A DNA stretch of 64,000 nucleotides from Scopulibacillus darangshiensis (GTDB lineage Bacteria > Bacillota > Bacilli > Bacillales > Sporolactobacillaceae). This document shows, one piece after another, positions 52,321 through 63,652 of the stretch; the stretch's first letter is position 1; the number at the start of each line of letters is the position of its first letter. The notes under the pieces are model-generated. The model searched no databases, had not been told where the DNA came from, and saw nothing but the letters and a program-made list of their open reading frames with translations. The DNA lies in assembly GCF_004341035.1 (NCBI RefSeq), contig NZ_SLXK01000001.1:1-64000 (forward strand), read 5' to 3'. Both the position numbers and the translations under genes were made by a program.

Positions 52321-52838
52321 TCTGCTAAATTGTTCCCTTTAGCATCAATGATCTTAACACTAACCTCAACAACGGATTTGATGACAAGGTCTTGGATTTT
52401 AAAATGATAGGCTACCTTATCTATCATAAAGGGATGACCCTCGATCGCTTTATAAATAAGGTCTAAGTTAGATGAGATTGATTCAATATCATTGTTAATG
52501 AGAGAATGCAGCCGCTCTTCGATTTTTTCTTTCAGTTCAAAGAGGATAATTCGGTCGATCTCTTTCTGTTTGCTAACCAAAATGTTGACTTTGACATCTT
52601 GCACTAGCAGCTTTTTTTCCAGCTGTTCATTCTTTTCTTCTTTATCATCCATCAATGTTTCATTCCGGCGCTGAAGGGATTTAATTTCCGTTTGCTGTTC
52701 TTTAATCTTATCGATTTGCCTTTCTTGAGCCATGCCATATAAAGACATGAAAAAAATAAACCCAAAGATTAAACCGACGGTAATCCCCGACAAAAACCTT
52801 TGCCAGCCCGGACGCTTGTAGTATGGAGGTATACGCAT
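52317..52838 (-). CDS. ytrI: YtrI, sporulation membrane protein
   Basis: 173 residues. An N-terminal TM helix (about 14-33: FLSGITVGLIFGFIFFMSLYG) and then a long Lys/Glu-rich coiled-coil region (about 38-110). Matches B. subtilis YtrI, needed with YtrH for efficient sporulation. It starts one base after the ytrH stop and is cotranscribed. Expected in the mother cell membrane. Confidence 0.88.
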   Translation of the reverse strand: MRIPPYYKRPGWQRFLSGITVGLIFGFIFFMSLYGMAQERQIDKIKEQQTEIKSLQRRNETLMDDKEEKNEQLEKKLLVQDVKVNILVSKQKEIDRIILFELKEKIEERLHSLINNDIESISSNLDLIYKAIEGHPFMIDKVAYHFKIQDLVIKSVVEVSVKIIDAKGNNLAD

Positions 52839-52839
52839 G

Positions 52840-53169
52840 TCAAGACTCCTGTGTGAACCAATGAATGATCATTGCGGCGGTATGGGCGCCTGACATGGCA
52901 GAAACAATCAGCAGCAAGTGTTTGACAACTTCAATGGGCGTACCGTCCAAAAAGCCTTTTTCCAAGCGGTCTATGACATCAAATGTCCCGCCGATGGCAG
53001 TGACGACTGCCCATATTTTCATGCTGTCAGCAAGGTTATTCATCTCGCTTAATGGGGGGCGGCTGACAAGAAACGCGCCGATTCCGCCGATAAAACAACC
53101 TCCAATTATAACACCAAAAGCGATGAAAAAGTTCATGATGGCTGTGCTTGCGAACATCCGAAAATCCAA
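52840..53169 (-). CDS. ytrH: YtrH, sporulation membrane protein
   Basis: 109 residues, mainly hydrophobic with about three TM segments (about 10-33, 49-66, 82-103). Conserved Gly-rich FGVIIGGCFIGGIGAFL. Matches B. subtilis YtrH, a sigma-E-dependent sporulation protein. TTG start with GGAGGGGAG upstream. A sigma-E-like promoter lies about 30 bases upstream. Confidence 0.88.
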   Translation of the reverse strand: MDFRMFASTAIMNFFIAFGVIIGGCFIGGIGAFLVSRPPLSEMNNLADSMKIWAVVTAIGGTFDVIDRLEKGFLDGTPIEVVKHLLLIVSAMSGAHTAAMIIHWFTQES

Positions 53170-53198
53170 GGCAGCTCCCCTCCCTCGCTCTTTATATC

Positions 53199-53227
53199 AT
53201 GATATGGGACAAGGCGGATGATTATAC
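53199..53227 (-). promoter_or_regulatory. Candidate sigma-E promoter of ytrHI
   Basis: On the minus strand GTATAAT (53221-53227), 14 bases, CATATCAT (53199-53206), close to the mother-cell pattern KMATATT-N14-CATACAAT. ytrHI is a sigma-E operon in B. subtilis. Confidence 0.6.
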
Positions 53228-53297
53228 CAGTTTTCCATCTGGGAGGGTGTGTACTATAATAATTATGAGAAACCGTCTATGAAGGATGTGACGAGAC

Positions 53298-56200
53298 ATG
53301 GGCTTCGTTCATTTGCATGTTCACAGTGAATACAGCTTGCTTAACAGCGCCTGCCGAATCCAAGAGCTTGTGAATAAGGCCAAAAGGCTTGGATATCGTT
53401 CATTGGCATTAACGGATCAGAATGCGTTATATGGTGCTGTCCCATTCTATAAAGCTTGCAAAGCTGCAGGGCTTCATCCTGTCATAGGCATGGAAGTGTA
53501 TATGGCATTTGAGGGTGGTGACAAACAACCAAGACATGAGGAGCCGGCTGATCATTCCCTCATTTTATTAGCCAAAAATCAGGAGGGCTACACAAATCTT
53601 GTGAAAATTAGTTCCCTTGTCCAATTGAAACGTAATAAGCGGCTTAGTCTTAATGAGCTGCAAAGGCATGCAGGTGGTTTGTTTGCTCTATCTTCAGGTC
53701 AGTATGGCGACATTGAAACAGCGCTTCTTGGCGAAAAAAAACAAGCGGCTGCTGAGCGGGCCGCCCTCTATAAGAAAATGTTTAACGGCCGTTTTTTTCT
53801 TGAACTGCAAAACCATGGTCTTGCTAATGAAAAAGATGTCCAGCTTGACCTTCTGGAAATCAGTCGAAAGTTTGGGATCCCTCTAGTTGCATCGAATGAT
53901 GTCCATTACATAGAAAAGGAAGATGCTCTTGCGTATGAATGCCTGACATGCATTAAGACCGGCACCAAGCTTGAGGAAAAAGAACAAGCAGGTTTTAACA
54001 AGGAATTTTATTTGAAGACACCACAAGAAATGGCCGATATTTTCAAGGCCTATCCTGATGCTGTTGCGAACAGCGAAAAAATAGCAACTGCTTGCCATGT
54101 GTCATTCTCATTTGATGAACATATACTTCCATGCTTTCCTACACCTTCAGTGAAATCGGCAAAGGATTTTTTGCGGGAGCAATGTGAAAAAGGCTTGCAG
54201 AATAGATATCAGGAGATCACAAACCGGGCTCGGAAGCGACTGGATCATGAGCTCACAGTAATTGATCAAATGGGTTTTAATGACTATTTTCTTATTGTTT
54301 GGGATGTTATCGCCTATGCAAGAAAAAACGGCATATTTCCGGGTCCAGGGAGAGGATCTTCTGCCGGTTCACTTGTCGCTTACACGCTGGAAATCACTGA
54401 TGTTGATCCCCTTAAGCATGATTTGTTATTTGAACGGTTTCTAAACCCCGAACGCGTAACCATGCCCGATATCGATATTGATTTCCCTGACAAAGACCGT
54501 GACGAGATGATTGCCTATGTTTGCAGAAAATATGGGAGGGACCATGTTGCGCAAATTATTACCTTTGGCACTCTAGCTGCCAAAGCGGCAATCCGTGACA
54601 CGGGGAAAGTTCTTGGCACACCATCGGCGCTGGTTGACAAGCTGGCAAAACTTATTCCTTCTCGACCGGGGGTCACGCTTGAACAAGCTTCCCTAGAAAC
54701 ACCAAGGCTTGAACAATTGCTGAAGGATTCAGATGAACTCCGCAAATTATTTCAATTGGCTAAGACAATTGAAGGTGTTCCAAGGCATACATCTATTCAC
54801 GCTGCAGGTGTTGTGATCAGTGCCAACCCTCTTACTGAACTTGTGCCGCTTCAAGAAGGGCATGACGATATTCCGCTGACCCAGTATCCGATGGATGTGC
54901 TCGAAGCTTTGGGCTTGCTAAAGATGGATTTTCTTGGTTTGAGGAACTTGACGTTAATTGAAGACATATTGGATACCATTAAGGAAATAGATGGTCTAAA
55001 GCCGGATTTGGCACAAATCCCCATAGATGATCGGAAAACTTTTAGCCTTTTAAGCAAAGGCGATACAATGGGCATCTTTCAGTTTGAATCGTCCGGAATG
55101 AGGGATGTACTAAAAAAACTGAATGCCAGTGAATTCGATGATATTGTTGCGGTAAATGCTTTATACCGGCCGGGACCAATGCAATTTATCAAAGTGTATA
55201 TAGACGGGAAACATGGAAGGCGCCCGGTCAGCTACCTCCATCAGGATTTGGAGCCGATTTTAAAATCGACTTATGGTGTCATTGTTTATCAGGAACAAAT
55301 CATGCAGATTGCAGCTAAGCTTGCTGGATTCACACTGGGCCAAGCTGATATATTGAGGCGGGCAGTATCGAAAAAAAAGCGGAAGGCCCTTGAAGAACAA
55401 AGGCGTTTTTTTGTCGAAGGCTGTGTCGAAAGAGGATATTCAAGGGATATTGCAGAACGTATATATCAGTTGATTGTCCGCTTTGCTGATTATGGCTTTC
55501 CCCGCTCACATGCAGTGGCTTACAGTCTCATCGCTTATCGGCTGGCTTATTTGAAAGCACATTATCCCGCCGCCTTCATGTCGGCATTATTATCAAGTGT
55601 CATACACCAACAGGACAAACTATTAGGCGCTATACATGAGTTGAAAGGGAAAAACCTGAAGCTTTATCCCCCCTCAATTAATGCAAGTGTTCCTAAGTTT
55701 AAATTGGTAAATGACGGTATTGTTTTTGGCTTAAATGGCGTAAAAAATCTAGGGAATGCGGCTGTTCAAGAGATTGTTTGTGCGAGGGAGAAGGGACCTT
55801 ACAAGAATCTCTACGATTTCTGCGAACGGGTATCACTGAAAAAGGTAAACCGCCGTGCTATGGAATCCTTGATTTTTTGCGGAGCAATGGATGAATTTGG
55901 CGTTAACAGGGCAGTTCTTTTGGCATCCTTGGATCAAGCCTTCAAGAGAGCGGAAGAAAATCGCGCGAGAAGGGCAGAATCCCAGACAACATTATTGAAT
56001 GATGATGTTGGCACGGATGTTTATGTTGATGTTCCGCCGTTTTCTCTAGAAGAACAGATCAAGTTTGAAAAGGACATATTAGGTCTATATTTGACTAAAC
56101 ACCCGCTTGACCGTTATAAAAAAGTCCTTGGCAACCGATCGGAAACGATTGAATCGGTCAAAAGACAGTTAAACAATCATGTTGTAAAGCTGGGTGTATT

Positions 56201-56675
56201 GGTTGATGAGGCCAAGCAAATCAAAACAAAAAAGGGACATTTAATGGCATTTTTAACATTAAGTGATCAAACAGGACAAATGGATGCTGTTGTATTCCCT
56301 AGAGAATACGAAAAACAAACGGTCATGTTTCAGCAAGGAAGACTGCTGTATGTTGAAGCAGGAATTGAACAAGAGTCGCAAGAAAGAAAGCTCCTCATCC
56401 GCCGGGCTGCTGATCTTGCGTCGGTTGCCAGCGCAGCGAAAGAAATATTTTATTTGAAAGTGGATGAAAACCATGCAGACCCCGCATTATTGCACAAGCT
56501 AAAATCATTGTTACATTTGCACCGGGGCGAGCATCCTGTTATTATTCACTATGGTCAGAGCGGCAAGACGATTCAATTGCCGAAGGACTATGCTGTCAAA
56601 CGTGATCAACAGTTTATCGAAGCAATTAAGAGACTGCTTGGGCCGGAAAATGTTATTATTAAAGCAAATGACTGA
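53298..56675 (+). CDS. dnaE: DNA polymerase III subunit alpha DnaE
   Basis: 1125 residues. The error-prone-type replicative polymerase that extends primers in Gram-positive replication forks. Parts: PHP domain (about 1-200, FVHLHVHSEYSLLNS), polymerase core with GPGRGSSAGSLVAY (about 350) and catalytic aspartates in MPDIDIDFPD (residues 389-398), HhH segment, and an OB fold (about 990-1065). No proofreading exonuclease is inserted, which separates it from PolC. TATAAT at 53255-53260 is a likely -10. ATG start. Confidence 0.96.
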   Translation: MGFVHLHVHSEYSLLNSACRIQELVNKAKRLGYRSLALTDQNALYGAVPFYKACKAAGLHPVIGMEVYMAFEGGDKQPRHEEPADHSLILLAKNQEGYTNLVKISSLVQLKRNKRLSLNELQRHAGGLFALSSGQYGDIETALLGEKKQAAAERAALYKKMFNGRFFLELQNHGLANEKDVQLDLLEISRKFGIPLVASNDVHYIEKEDALAYECLTCIKTGTKLEEKEQAGFNKEFYLKTPQEMADIFKAYPDAVANSEKIATACHVSFSFDEHILPCFPTPSVKSAKDFLREQCEKGLQNRYQEITNRARKRLDHELTVIDQMGFNDYFLIVWDVIAYARKNGIFPGPGRGSSAGSLVAYTLEITDVDPLKHDLLFERFLNPERVTMPDIDIDFPDKDRDEMIAYVCRKYGRDHVAQIITFGTLAAKAAIRDTGKVLGTPSALVDKLAKLIPSRPGVTLEQASLETPRLEQLLKDSDELRKLFQLAKTIEGVPRHTSIHAAGVVISANPLTELVPLQEGHDDIPLTQYPMDVLEALGLLKMDFLGLRNLTLIEDILDTIKEIDGLKPDLAQIPIDDRKTFSLLSKGDTMGIFQFESSGMRDVLKKLNASEFDDIVAVNALYRPGPMQFIKVYIDGKHGRRPVSYLHQDLEPILKSTYGVIVYQEQIMQIAAKLAGFTLGQADILRRAVSKKKRKALEEQRRFFVEGCVERGYSRDIAERIYQLIVRFADYGFPRSHAVAYSLIAYRLAYLKAHYPAAFMSALLSSVIHQQDKLLGAIHELKGKNLKLYPPSINASVPKFKLVNDGIVFGLNGVKNLGNAAVQEIVCAREKGPYKNLYDFCERVSLKKVNRRAMESLIFCGAMDEFGVNRAVLLASLDQAFKRAEENRARRAESQTTLLNDDVGTDVYVDVPPFSLEEQIKFEKDILGLYLTKHPLDRYKKVLGNRSETIESVKRQLNNHVVKLGVLVDEAKQIKTKKGHLMAFLTLSDQTGQMDAVVFPREYEKQTVMFQQGRLLYVEAGIEQESQERKLLIRRAADLASVASAAKEIFYLKVDENHADPALLHKLKSLLHLHRGEHPVIIHYGQSGKTIQLPKDYAVKRDQQFIEAIKRLLGPENVIIKAND

Positions 56676-56717
56676 CACACAGCAAAAGTTTTTTTGAATA
56701 TGGAAAGAGATAAGACT

Positions 56718-56746
56718 TTCAAATGATTTTCAAGTTTTGATATAAT
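56718..56746 (+). promoter_or_regulatory. Promoter of malic enzyme gene
   Basis: Extended -10 TGATATAAT (hexamer 56741-56746) with TTCAAA (56718-56723) 17 bases upstream. Confidence 0.65.
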
Positions 56747-56798
56747 AGTTGTTATCGGTCAAAAAAAGGAGTCGACTATTTAAAGGAGATGAGCATTA

Positions 56799-58040
56799 GT
56801 GCCTACTACCCGCGAGGAAGCACTTCATATTCACCGTATTAACCAAGGTAAATTAGAATCAAAATCAAAGGTTCCGGTTCGCAACGCAAACGATTTGAGC
56901 CTGGCTTATTCACCGGGGGTTGCAGAACCTTGTAAAGAGATTTATAACAATAAAGAAAAAGTTTTTGAATATACAATGAAAGGCAATATGGTTGCTGTCG
57001 TTTCTGATGGCACCGCCGTGCTTGGCTTGGGGAATATCGGCCCCGAAGCGGCGCTGCCGGTTATGGAAGGTAAAGCGGTCCTTTTTAAAAGCTTTGCTGG
57101 AGTGGATGCCTTTCCTATCTGTTTGGGAACGACAGATATTGATAAGATTATAGAGACGGTTAAGCTGATGGAACCGAATTTCGGAGGCGTTAATTTGGAA
57201 GATATCGCCGCACCTAACTGCTTCATTATCGAAAAACGATTAAAGAAAGAGGTCAATATCCCCGTTTTTCATGATGACCAGCATGGCACAGCGATCGTTA
57301 CACTTGCAGGCCTCGTTAATGCTCTGAAGCTTATTGACAAGGAAATGTCTGAGATTAAGGTCGTTGTCAACGGCGCAGGGGCAGCGGGCGTAGCCATTAT
57401 AAAGCTATTGAACCGTTTTGGCGTAAGGGATATTATCATGTGTGATTCAAAAGGAGCTGTCTACGAAGGCAGAGAATATGGCATGAATGATGTCAAATCT
57501 GAAGTTGCGAAGTTTACCAACCGTAATAACGAAACAGGCAAGCTTGCAGATGTTGTTAAAGGGATGGATGTCTTTATCGGGGTATCTGTTGCAGGCGCGT
57601 TAACAAAAGAAATGGTTGAGTCTATGAACAATGATCCCATCATTTTCGCAATGGCAAATCCGGTTCCGGAAATTATGCCTGAAGCTGCCAAAGAAGCAGG
57701 AGCCCGAGTCATTGGGACAGGCCGGAGCGATTTTCCAAACCAGGTCAATAATGTTCTAGCATTTCCCGGTATTTTCCGCGGCGCATTAGATGTCCAAGCA
57801 ACACATATCAATGAAGAAATGAAGGCTGCCGCCGTCTATGCCATAGCCGATTTGGTAAAAGATGAGGAATTAAATGATGACTATGTGATTCCTGCACCAT
57901 TTGATCCGCGAGTGGCACCTGCTGTAGCAGCCAGTGTAGCCAAAACGGCCATGGAAACAGGCGTCGCCAGAAAAAGGATCGACCCCGCGAAGGTTGCTGA
58001 CAAAACAAGGCAGCTGGCGCAAATAGACGATAATAAGTAG
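56799..58040 (+). CDS. ytsJ: Malic enzyme YtsJ
   Basis: 413 residues, short-form malic enzyme converting malate to pyruvate and CO2 with NAD(P) reduction. Motifs: LAYSPGVAEPC (about 30-40), FHDDQHGTAIV (about 154-164) with metal and catalytic residues, NGAGAAGVAI (about 188) for the nucleotide, FAMANPVPEI (about 287). B. subtilis YtsJ is the NADP-preferring growth isoenzyme. GTG start with AAAGGAG. It is followed by accD, linking malate to lipid precursors. Confidence 0.92.
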   Translation: MPTTREEALHIHRINQGKLESKSKVPVRNANDLSLAYSPGVAEPCKEIYNNKEKVFEYTMKGNMVAVVSDGTAVLGLGNIGPEAALPVMEGKAVLFKSFAGVDAFPICLGTTDIDKIIETVKLMEPNFGGVNLEDIAAPNCFIIEKRLKKEVNIPVFHDDQHGTAIVTLAGLVNALKLIDKEMSEIKVVVNGAGAAGVAIIKLLNRFGVRDIIMCDSKGAVYEGREYGMNDVKSEVAKFTNRNNETGKLADVVKGMDVFIGVSVAGALTKEMVESMNNDPIIFAMANPVPEIMPEAAKEAGARVIGTGRSDFPNQVNNVLAFPGIFRGALDVQATHINEEMKAAAVYAIADLVKDEELNDDYVIPAPFDPRVAPAVAASVAKTAMETGVARKRIDPAKVADKTRQLAQIDDNK

Positions 58041-58105
58041 TAGTATAAAACAAACGGCTGTGATACATAAGACAGATGATCAGCCAATTAAGAGGGTGTA
58101 TTGCT

Positions 58106-58978
58106 TTGCTAAAAGACTTTTTTGTAAAAAAGAAAAAGTATGCGACCGTTCCCTCAAGTAAAATAAAGCAAGATGTTCCTGAGGGCATTATGAAAAAATG
58201 CCCTAAGTGCAAAACGATTATGTATGCCAAAGAGCTTAAGAAACACTTGCTTGTCTGCCAATCGTGCGGCTATCATTATCCTATTTCAGCATTCGAAAGA
58301 ATCGACATGCTTTTTGATGATGAGACGTTCATTGAATTCGACAAAGATATGGTATCTGAAAACCCTCTGGAATTCGAAGGTTATCTAGAAAAACTGGAGA
58401 AGGACAAAGAGAAAACGAATTTAAATGAAGCGGTAGTGACCGGTAAAGGGAAGATCACCGGCTTAGAAACTGTTGTTGCCATTATGGACAGCAGATTCCG
58501 CATGGGCAGTATGGGATCGGTTGTAGGAGAAAAAATAACAAGAGCGGTTGAGAAGGCCATAGAGCTTAAGTTGCCAATGATTATTTTCACGGCTTCTGGC
58601 GGAGCCCGCATGCAGGAGGGGGTTCTCAGCCTTATGCAAATGGCAAAAACAAGCGCGGTACTAAAAAAGTTTAGTGATAACGGCGGGCTATTTATTACCG
58701 TCATGACACATCCGACGACTGGTGGTGTCACCGCAAGCTTTGCGTCACTTGGTGACTTTAATTTTGCTGAACCAGGTGCGCTCATAGGATTTGCTGGAAG
58801 AAGAATTATTGAACAGACCATTCGGGAGGATCTGCCAGATGATTTCCAGACGGCCGAGTTTCTCTTGAAACATGGTCAGCTTGACAAAGTGATTCCAAGA
58901 AATGAATTAAAACAAACCATAGGGACCGTTTTATCTATCCATAGCGAGGGAGGTGAAAAACAGTGGCACCAGGATTAG
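58106..58978 (+). CDS. accD: Acetyl-CoA carboxylase carboxyltransferase beta
   Basis: 290 residues, the B. subtilis length, from the TTG at 58106; upstream in-frame starts would give a non-family extension. It has an N-terminal zinc ribbon CPKC...CQSC (about 32-54) and a crotonase-fold carboxyltransferase ([33 protein letters not shown] about 165-184). With AccA it moves CO2 from biotin to acetyl-CoA, the first step of fatty acid synthesis. It overlaps accA by 16 bases. Confidence 0.95.
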   Translation: MLKDFFVKKKKYATVPSSKIKQDVPEGIMKKCPKCKTIMYAKELKKHLLVCQSCGYHYPISAFERIDMLFDDETFIEFDKDMVSENPLEFEGYLEKLEKDKEKTNLNEAVVTGKGKITGLETVVAIMDSRFRMGSMGSVVGEKITRAVEKAIELKLPMIIFTASGGARMQEGVLSLMQMAKTSAVLKKFSDNGGLFITVMTHPTTGGVTASFASLGDFNFAEPGALIGFAGRRIIEQTIREDLPDDFQTAEFLLKHGQLDKVIPRNELKQTIGTVLSIHSEGGEKQWHQD

Positions 58979-59938
58979 GGTTCGAAAAACCAATTGTAGA
59001 GCTGCAGGATAAAATCAAAGAACTCAAAGGGTTTATGGAAGAAAAAAACATAGACCTTACGGATGAATTGGAAAGACTGCAAAATCGGTTAAAGGAACTT
59101 GAAAAAGAAATTTACGGCAACATGTCACCTTGGGATCGTGTCCAGGTAGCCCGTCATATGGACCGTCCCACAACACTTGATTATATTCCGCATTTATTTA
59201 CTGATTTTATAGAATGTCATGGTGACCGTCTTTACGGCGACGATGAGGCAATTGTCGCAGGGATTGCAAAATATCACGGAATGCCGGTTACAGTCATCGG
59301 CGAACAGCGCGGGCGTGATACAAAGGAAAATATCCGGCGTAATTTCGGGATGCCCCATCCCGAAGGGTATCGTAAAGCCCTAAGATTGATGAAGCAGGCG
59401 GAAAAGTTTGGCCGTCCCGTTATTTCATTTATTGATACCAAGGGAGCTTTTCCAGGGAAAGCTGCGGAAGAGCGGGGACAAAGTGAAGCGATTGCCAGAA
59501 ATTTGTTTGAAATGGCCGGACTTAACGTTCCGATTATTTGTATTGTTATTGGCGAAGGAGCAAGCGGTGGCGCCTTGGCAATTGGCGTTGGTGATCAAAT
59601 ATTGATGCTTGAAAACTCCTGGTACTCTGTCATTTCACCTGAAGGAGCTGCGGCGCTCTTGTGGAAGGATGCGGCTCAGGCGGAGAAAGCAGCAAGAGCT
59701 ATGAAAATTACTGCTCCGGACCTTAAAGATCTCGGCATCATAGATCAGCTTATTCCCGAAGTTATGGGAGGGGCTCATCATGATCCCAAAGCGCAAGCTC
59801 ATGCCATTGACGGCTATTTGCAGGAAGCTCTGCGGTCATTTCTGGATCTCGGAAGCGAAGAGCTTGTACAAAAACGTCTTGAAAAGTATCGTAAAATCGG
59901 ACAATATGGTGTTGCAAGCGATTACATTCATCAAGGTT

Positions 59939-59940
<2 letters not shown>
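58963..59940 (+). CDS. accA: Acetyl-CoA carboxylase carboxyltransferase alpha
   Basis: 325 residues, exactly the family length in Bacillus. GTG start within the end of accD, with GAGGTG upstream. An N-terminal helical region (about 1-60, [20 protein letters not shown]) and a crotonase-like domain with GGDR-like [10 protein letters not shown] (about 85), [15 protein letters not shown] (about 198-212). Partner of AccD in one tightly coupled operon, closed by a hairpin before pfkA. Confidence 0.96.
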
Positions 59941-60952
<1,012 letters not shown>

Positions 60953-60980
60953 TTTCGGAATTAAATTGGGAGGGAAAAGG

Positions 60981-62735
60981 ATGAGAAAGACAAAGATTGT
61001 TTGTACAATCGGTCCTGCAAGTGAAAGTATTGAAAAATTGGAACAGCTTATTGAATCCGGAATGAATGTTGCCAGGCTGAATTTTTCACACGGTGATTAT
61101 GCCGAGCATGGTGCGCGGATCAAAAATATTCGTGAAGCTTCCAGAATGACAGGCAAAAGTGTCGCAATCCTTTTGGATACCAAAGGGCCCGAAATTCGAA
61201 CGGGCAACATGGCGACGGAAAAGGTGCATCTGGAAAAGGGGCAGCAATTAATTGTGTCAATGGATGAAATTCTTGGCACAAGTGAGATCATTTCCGTGAC
61301 CTATCAAGACCTCATTAATGATATAACAATTGGTTCGACGATTTTGCTGGATGATGGCTTAATCGAACTTAAGGTTGTTGAAAAAAGGGACAAGGAAATT
61401 GTGACACAAGTCATGAACAGCGGGGATTTGAAAAGCAAGAAAGGCTGCAATGTGCCAAATGTCAGCGTCAATTTGCCGGGTATTACCGAGAAGGACGCAA
61501 ATGATATTGTATTCGGTATCGAACAAGGTGTTGATTTTATTGCGGCATCTTTTGTTAGAAGAGCATCAGATGTATTAGATATTCGGAAGCTGCTGGAAAC
61601 CCATCAAGCTGAAGATATTCATATTATCCCAAAAATTGAAAACCGCGAAGGCGTCGAAAATATCGATGAAATATTGGATGTATCCGACGGCTTAATGGTC
61701 GCCCGTGGGGATTTGGGCGTTGAGATACCAGCTGAAGAAGTCCCGCTCGTCCAAAAGCAACTGATCAAGAAATGCAATGTACAGGGAAAACCGGTGATCA
61801 CAGCAACGCAAATGCTTGATTCCATGCAAAGAAATCCTCGGCCGACAAGAGCGGAAGCAAGTGATGTCGCCAACGCTATATTTGACGGCACGGATGCGAT
61901 CATGCTTTCGGGGGAAACCGCTGCCGGTGATTACCCTGTTGAAGCAGTGAAGACCATGGACCTCATTGCATCCAGAACGGAAACAGCCCTAGATTATCGC
62001 GACATTCTGGCTAACTGCAGCAGGGCAAGCAACAATACGATAACCGATGCCATCGGACAGGCTGTTGCCCATACAGCCTTAAATCTTAACGTTTCGTCTA
62101 TCGTGACCGCAACCGTAAGCGGTCATACCGCACGTGTTGTATCCAGATATCGTCCAAAAGCCAATATTGTCGCTGTCACAAGCACGGAAAAGGCGATGAG
62201 AAAATTAGCGCTTGTCTGGGGCGTGTTCCCTCAGCTAGGTAAAATAGCAACGTCAACAGATGAAATGCTTGAGGTGGCTGTTGATGAGGCCGTTCATTCA
62301 GGGCTAGTCAGCCATGGTGATTTGGTTGTCATTACCGCAGGTGTCCCCGTAGGTGAAGTCGGAACAACCAATCTTCTGAAGGTACACGTTGTCGGTGAAG
62401 TTGTGGCAAAAGGCCAGGGCATCGGGCGGAAGTCGGCGACATCACTCGTGTATGTGACAAATGATGCTGAGGATGCAATTAATAATATGCCTGACAAGGC
62501 GATTTTAGTTACAACCGGTACGGATAAGGATATGATGCCTGCCCTTCACCGCGCTTCAGGGATCATTACTGAAGAAGGCGGGTTAACATCCCATGCAGCG
62601 GTCGTCGGACTTAACCTGGAAATCCCAGCGATTGTCGGTGTCAAAAATGCTACGCAAGTTTTAAAATCCGGACAAGAAATTACTATCGACGGCGAACGCG
62701 GATATATTTATGATGGTCACGCAAAAGTGCTATAG
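60981..62735 (+). CDS. pyk: Pyruvate kinase
   Basis: 584 residues (B. subtilis 585). Makes pyruvate and ATP from phosphoenolpyruvate. Conserved [14 protein letters not shown] start, [11 protein letters not shown] (about 64), [14 protein letters not shown] (about 217-230) with the catalytic Lys, ATQMLDSM (about 275), and the extra C-terminal PEP-utilising mobile-domain-like region (about 480-584: [14 protein letters not shown]) found in Bacillus enzymes. AGGGAGGG precedes the ATG at 60981. Cotranscribed with pfkA. Confidence 0.97.
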   Translation: MRKTKIVCTIGPASESIEKLEQLIESGMNVARLNFSHGDYAEHGARIKNIREASRMTGKSVAILLDTKGPEIRTGNMATEKVHLEKGQQLIVSMDEILGTSEIISVTYQDLINDITIGSTILLDDGLIELKVVEKRDKEIVTQVMNSGDLKSKKGCNVPNVSVNLPGITEKDANDIVFGIEQGVDFIAASFVRRASDVLDIRKLLETHQAEDIHIIPKIENREGVENIDEILDVSDGLMVARGDLGVEIPAEEVPLVQKQLIKKCNVQGKPVITATQMLDSMQRNPRPTRAEASDVANAIFDGTDAIMLSGETAAGDYPVEAVKTMDLIASRTETALDYRDILANCSRASNNTITDAIGQAVAHTALNLNVSSIVTATVSGHTARVVSRYRPKANIVAVTSTEKAMRKLALVWGVFPQLGKIATSTDEMLEVAVDEAVHSGLVSHGDLVVITAGVPVGEVGTTNLLKVHVVGEVVAKGQGIGRKSATSLVYVTNDAEDAINNMPDKAILVTTGTDKDMMPALHRASGIITEEGGLTSHAAVVGLNLEIPAIVGVKNATQVLKSGQEITIDGERGYIYDGHAKVL

Positions 62736-62739
62736 TTAA

Positions 62740-62776
62740 AAGGAGAAGGTACCTTTGCCTTCTCCCTAAAACTTTT
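62740..62776 (+). terminator. pyk terminator-like hairpin
   Basis: GGAGAAGG pairs with CCTTCTCC, followed by CTAAAACTTTTAT, a moderate T-tail. Confidence 0.6.
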
Positions 62777-62795
62777 ATAAATGCGGGTGAAAAGG

Positions 62796-63215
62796 ATGCA
62801 ATCTGAAACGCGGTTAATCGCAAGATATAGTGAAACGGATCAAATGGGCATTATTCATCACAGCCAATATGTCAATTGGTTTGAAGTCGGCAGAACGGAT
62901 TTTATAAAAAAATTGGGTAAATCCTATAATGAGTTCGAGAAAGAGGGGCTGTGGCTTCCTGTAATAAAGGTGGAGGTCAACTATAAGTCTCCGGCGGTTT
63001 ACGAGGATGCAGTGGTCATCAAAACGAGGATAAAGGAATACAATGGGATTCGTATGACGTTTGAGTATTCCGTTTATAAGGAAGAAAACGGTTCACTAGT
63101 TGTTTTTGGGACGACAGAACATTGTTGGACGAATAAGGCCATGAAGCCGATTTCTTTGAGAAAAGCAGCGCCGAATTACCATGGGCAAATCGAAACGGCT
63201 TATAAGGAGCAATGA
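62796..63215 (+). CDS. Acyl-CoA thioesterase, hotdog fold (4HBT)
   Basis: 139 residues, YbgC/4-hydroxybenzoyl-CoA thioesterase group. The signature YSETDQMGIIHHSQYVNWFE (about 11-30) contains the catalytic Asp and His. Cytoplasmic; the acyl chain cannot be told. ATG at 62796 with GGTGAAAAGG; the ATG at 62781 lacks a ribosome site. fxsA starts one base after its stop. Confidence 0.87.
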   Translation: MQSETRLIARYSETDQMGIIHHSQYVNWFEVGRTDFIKKLGKSYNEFEKEGLWLPVIKVEVNYKSPAVYEDAVVIKTRIKEYNGIRMTFEYSVYKEENGSLVVFGTTEHCWTNKAMKPISLRKAAPNYHGQIETAYKEQ

Positions 63216-63216
63216 C

Positions 63217-63612
63217 ATGCTTAGGGGACTGCTCGCTGTTTTTATTATTGTTCCGGCCATTGAAATTTTTTTGTTTATAATCGTCGGTCGATATATTGGT
63301 CTTCCTTTAACTTTTTTATTGATTATTGGAACTGGTCTCTTGGGAGCATGGTTAATGAAACGCGAAGGCGGTGCGGTGCTGGCGCACATTAAGGCGGAGC
63401 TTGCCATGGGCAAATTGCCGGGGCAAACGGTTGTCGAGGGGCTATGCATATTAATCGGCGGGATGCTATTGTTAACACCCGGTTTTTTTACGGATCTCTG
63501 CGGATTTCTGTTGTTAATCCCGCCAGTTCGCCGCAAAGCAAAGGATTTTATTCTTAATTGGCTGAGAAAACAAATGGCTAAAGGCCGTTTTACCTTTCAT
63601 TACAGGAGATAG
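63217..63612 (+). CDS. fxsA: FxsA family membrane protein
   Basis: 131 residues with three hydrophobic segments (about 2-22, 26-46, 75-98) and the conserved FIIVPAIEIFLFIIVGRYIG, LLGAWLMKREG and LLTPGFFTDLCGFLLLIPP. In E. coli FxsA relieves F-plasmid exclusion of phage T7; the normal role is unknown. The ATG at 63217 follows AAGGAGC. Coupled to the thioesterase gene. Convergent with the ytvI-like gene. Confidence 0.9.
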   Translation: MLRGLLAVFIIVPAIEIFLFIIVGRYIGLPLTFLLIIGTGLLGAWLMKREGGAVLAHIKAELAMGKLPGQTVVEGLCILIGGMLLLTPGFFTDLCGFLLLIPPVRRKAKDFILNWLRKQMAKGRFTFHYRR

Positions 63613-63652
63613 GACTAGAGGACTTTACAGCTTCTCTAGTCCTTTTTGTTTG
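63611..63652. terminator. Bidirectional terminator fxsA / ytvI
   Basis: AGGACTAGAG pairs with CTCTAGTCCT and ends TTTTTGTTT. It overlaps the ytvI stop codon. Confidence 0.85.
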
